From: Glandiceps talaboti
Lineage: Eukaryota > Hemichordata > Enteropneusta > Spengelidae
Direction of reading: 5' to 3'
Assembly (NCBI RefSeq): GCF_964340395.1
Contig: NC_135560.1
Span: forward strand, 18,949,098 to 19,013,097
DNA length: 64,000 nucleotides
Below the pieces are notes generated by a model. That model made no database searches. It was not told the origin of the DNA and saw only the letters and a list, made by a program, of their open reading frames with translations. Positions 1-64,000 of the stretch are shown here, in pieces. The position numbers were made by a program, and so were the translations under genes. Positions within the stretch are counted from its first letter, which is position 1, and each line of letters opens with the position of its first letter.

Positions 1-64000
<64,000 letters not shown>

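Overview
This window is animal genomic DNA. It is AT-rich, with short exons between GT...AG introns and many microsatellites and short interspersed repeats. I read essentially one gene on the + strand, running through both window edges: the invertebrate orthologue of ADGRV1 (VLGR1/GPR98), the giant adhesion G-protein-coupled receptor. I could chain 90 exons (89 complete introns, all GT-AG by eye). The phases agree at every junction, giving one uninterrupted frame of 5,436 codons. The 5' end (start codon, signal peptide, first Calx-beta repeats) lies before base 1. The end (TM3 onward, cytoplasmic tail) lies after base 64000. The lineage cannot be fixed from sequence alone; an invertebrate deuterostome (hemichordate, amphioxus or echinoderm type) or another invertebrate with a long ADGRV1 fits.

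Layout: 1-9809 Calx-beta repeats R1 to the start of R7 (my running numbers); 10154-12971 a laminin-G/pentraxin-like domain inside R7; 13621-33534 repeats R8 to the first half of R20, with a cysteine-rich PAN/apple-like insert in R14 (about 24390-24659); 33979-36827 a beta-propeller of EAR/EPTP repeats inside R20; 37294-59326 the rest of R20 to R35; 59777-62569 the GAIN domain ending in a canonical GPS site (C-x-C-N-H-L/S); 62600-64000 TM1, TM2 and the start of TM3. In vertebrates this receptor forms calcium-binding fibrous links (stereocilia ankle links, photoreceptor periciliary links) with usherin, whirlin and PDZD7; its role in this animal is not shown by the sequence.

The introns hold most of what is unexpected. 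At least eight splice sites have been locally tandem-duplicated, leaving decoy donors or acceptors next to the real ones. The most striking are a 200-bp dimeric array carrying five extra acceptor-plus-exon-start copies before exon 33, and an in-frame second donor after exon 43. There are also several short dispersed or palindromic MITE-like families with two or three copies each, minisatellites of 47 and 72 bp, and long CA/GT, CATA, CTGA and TTCTG arrays. I found no second gene, no RNA gene and no promoter that I can support.
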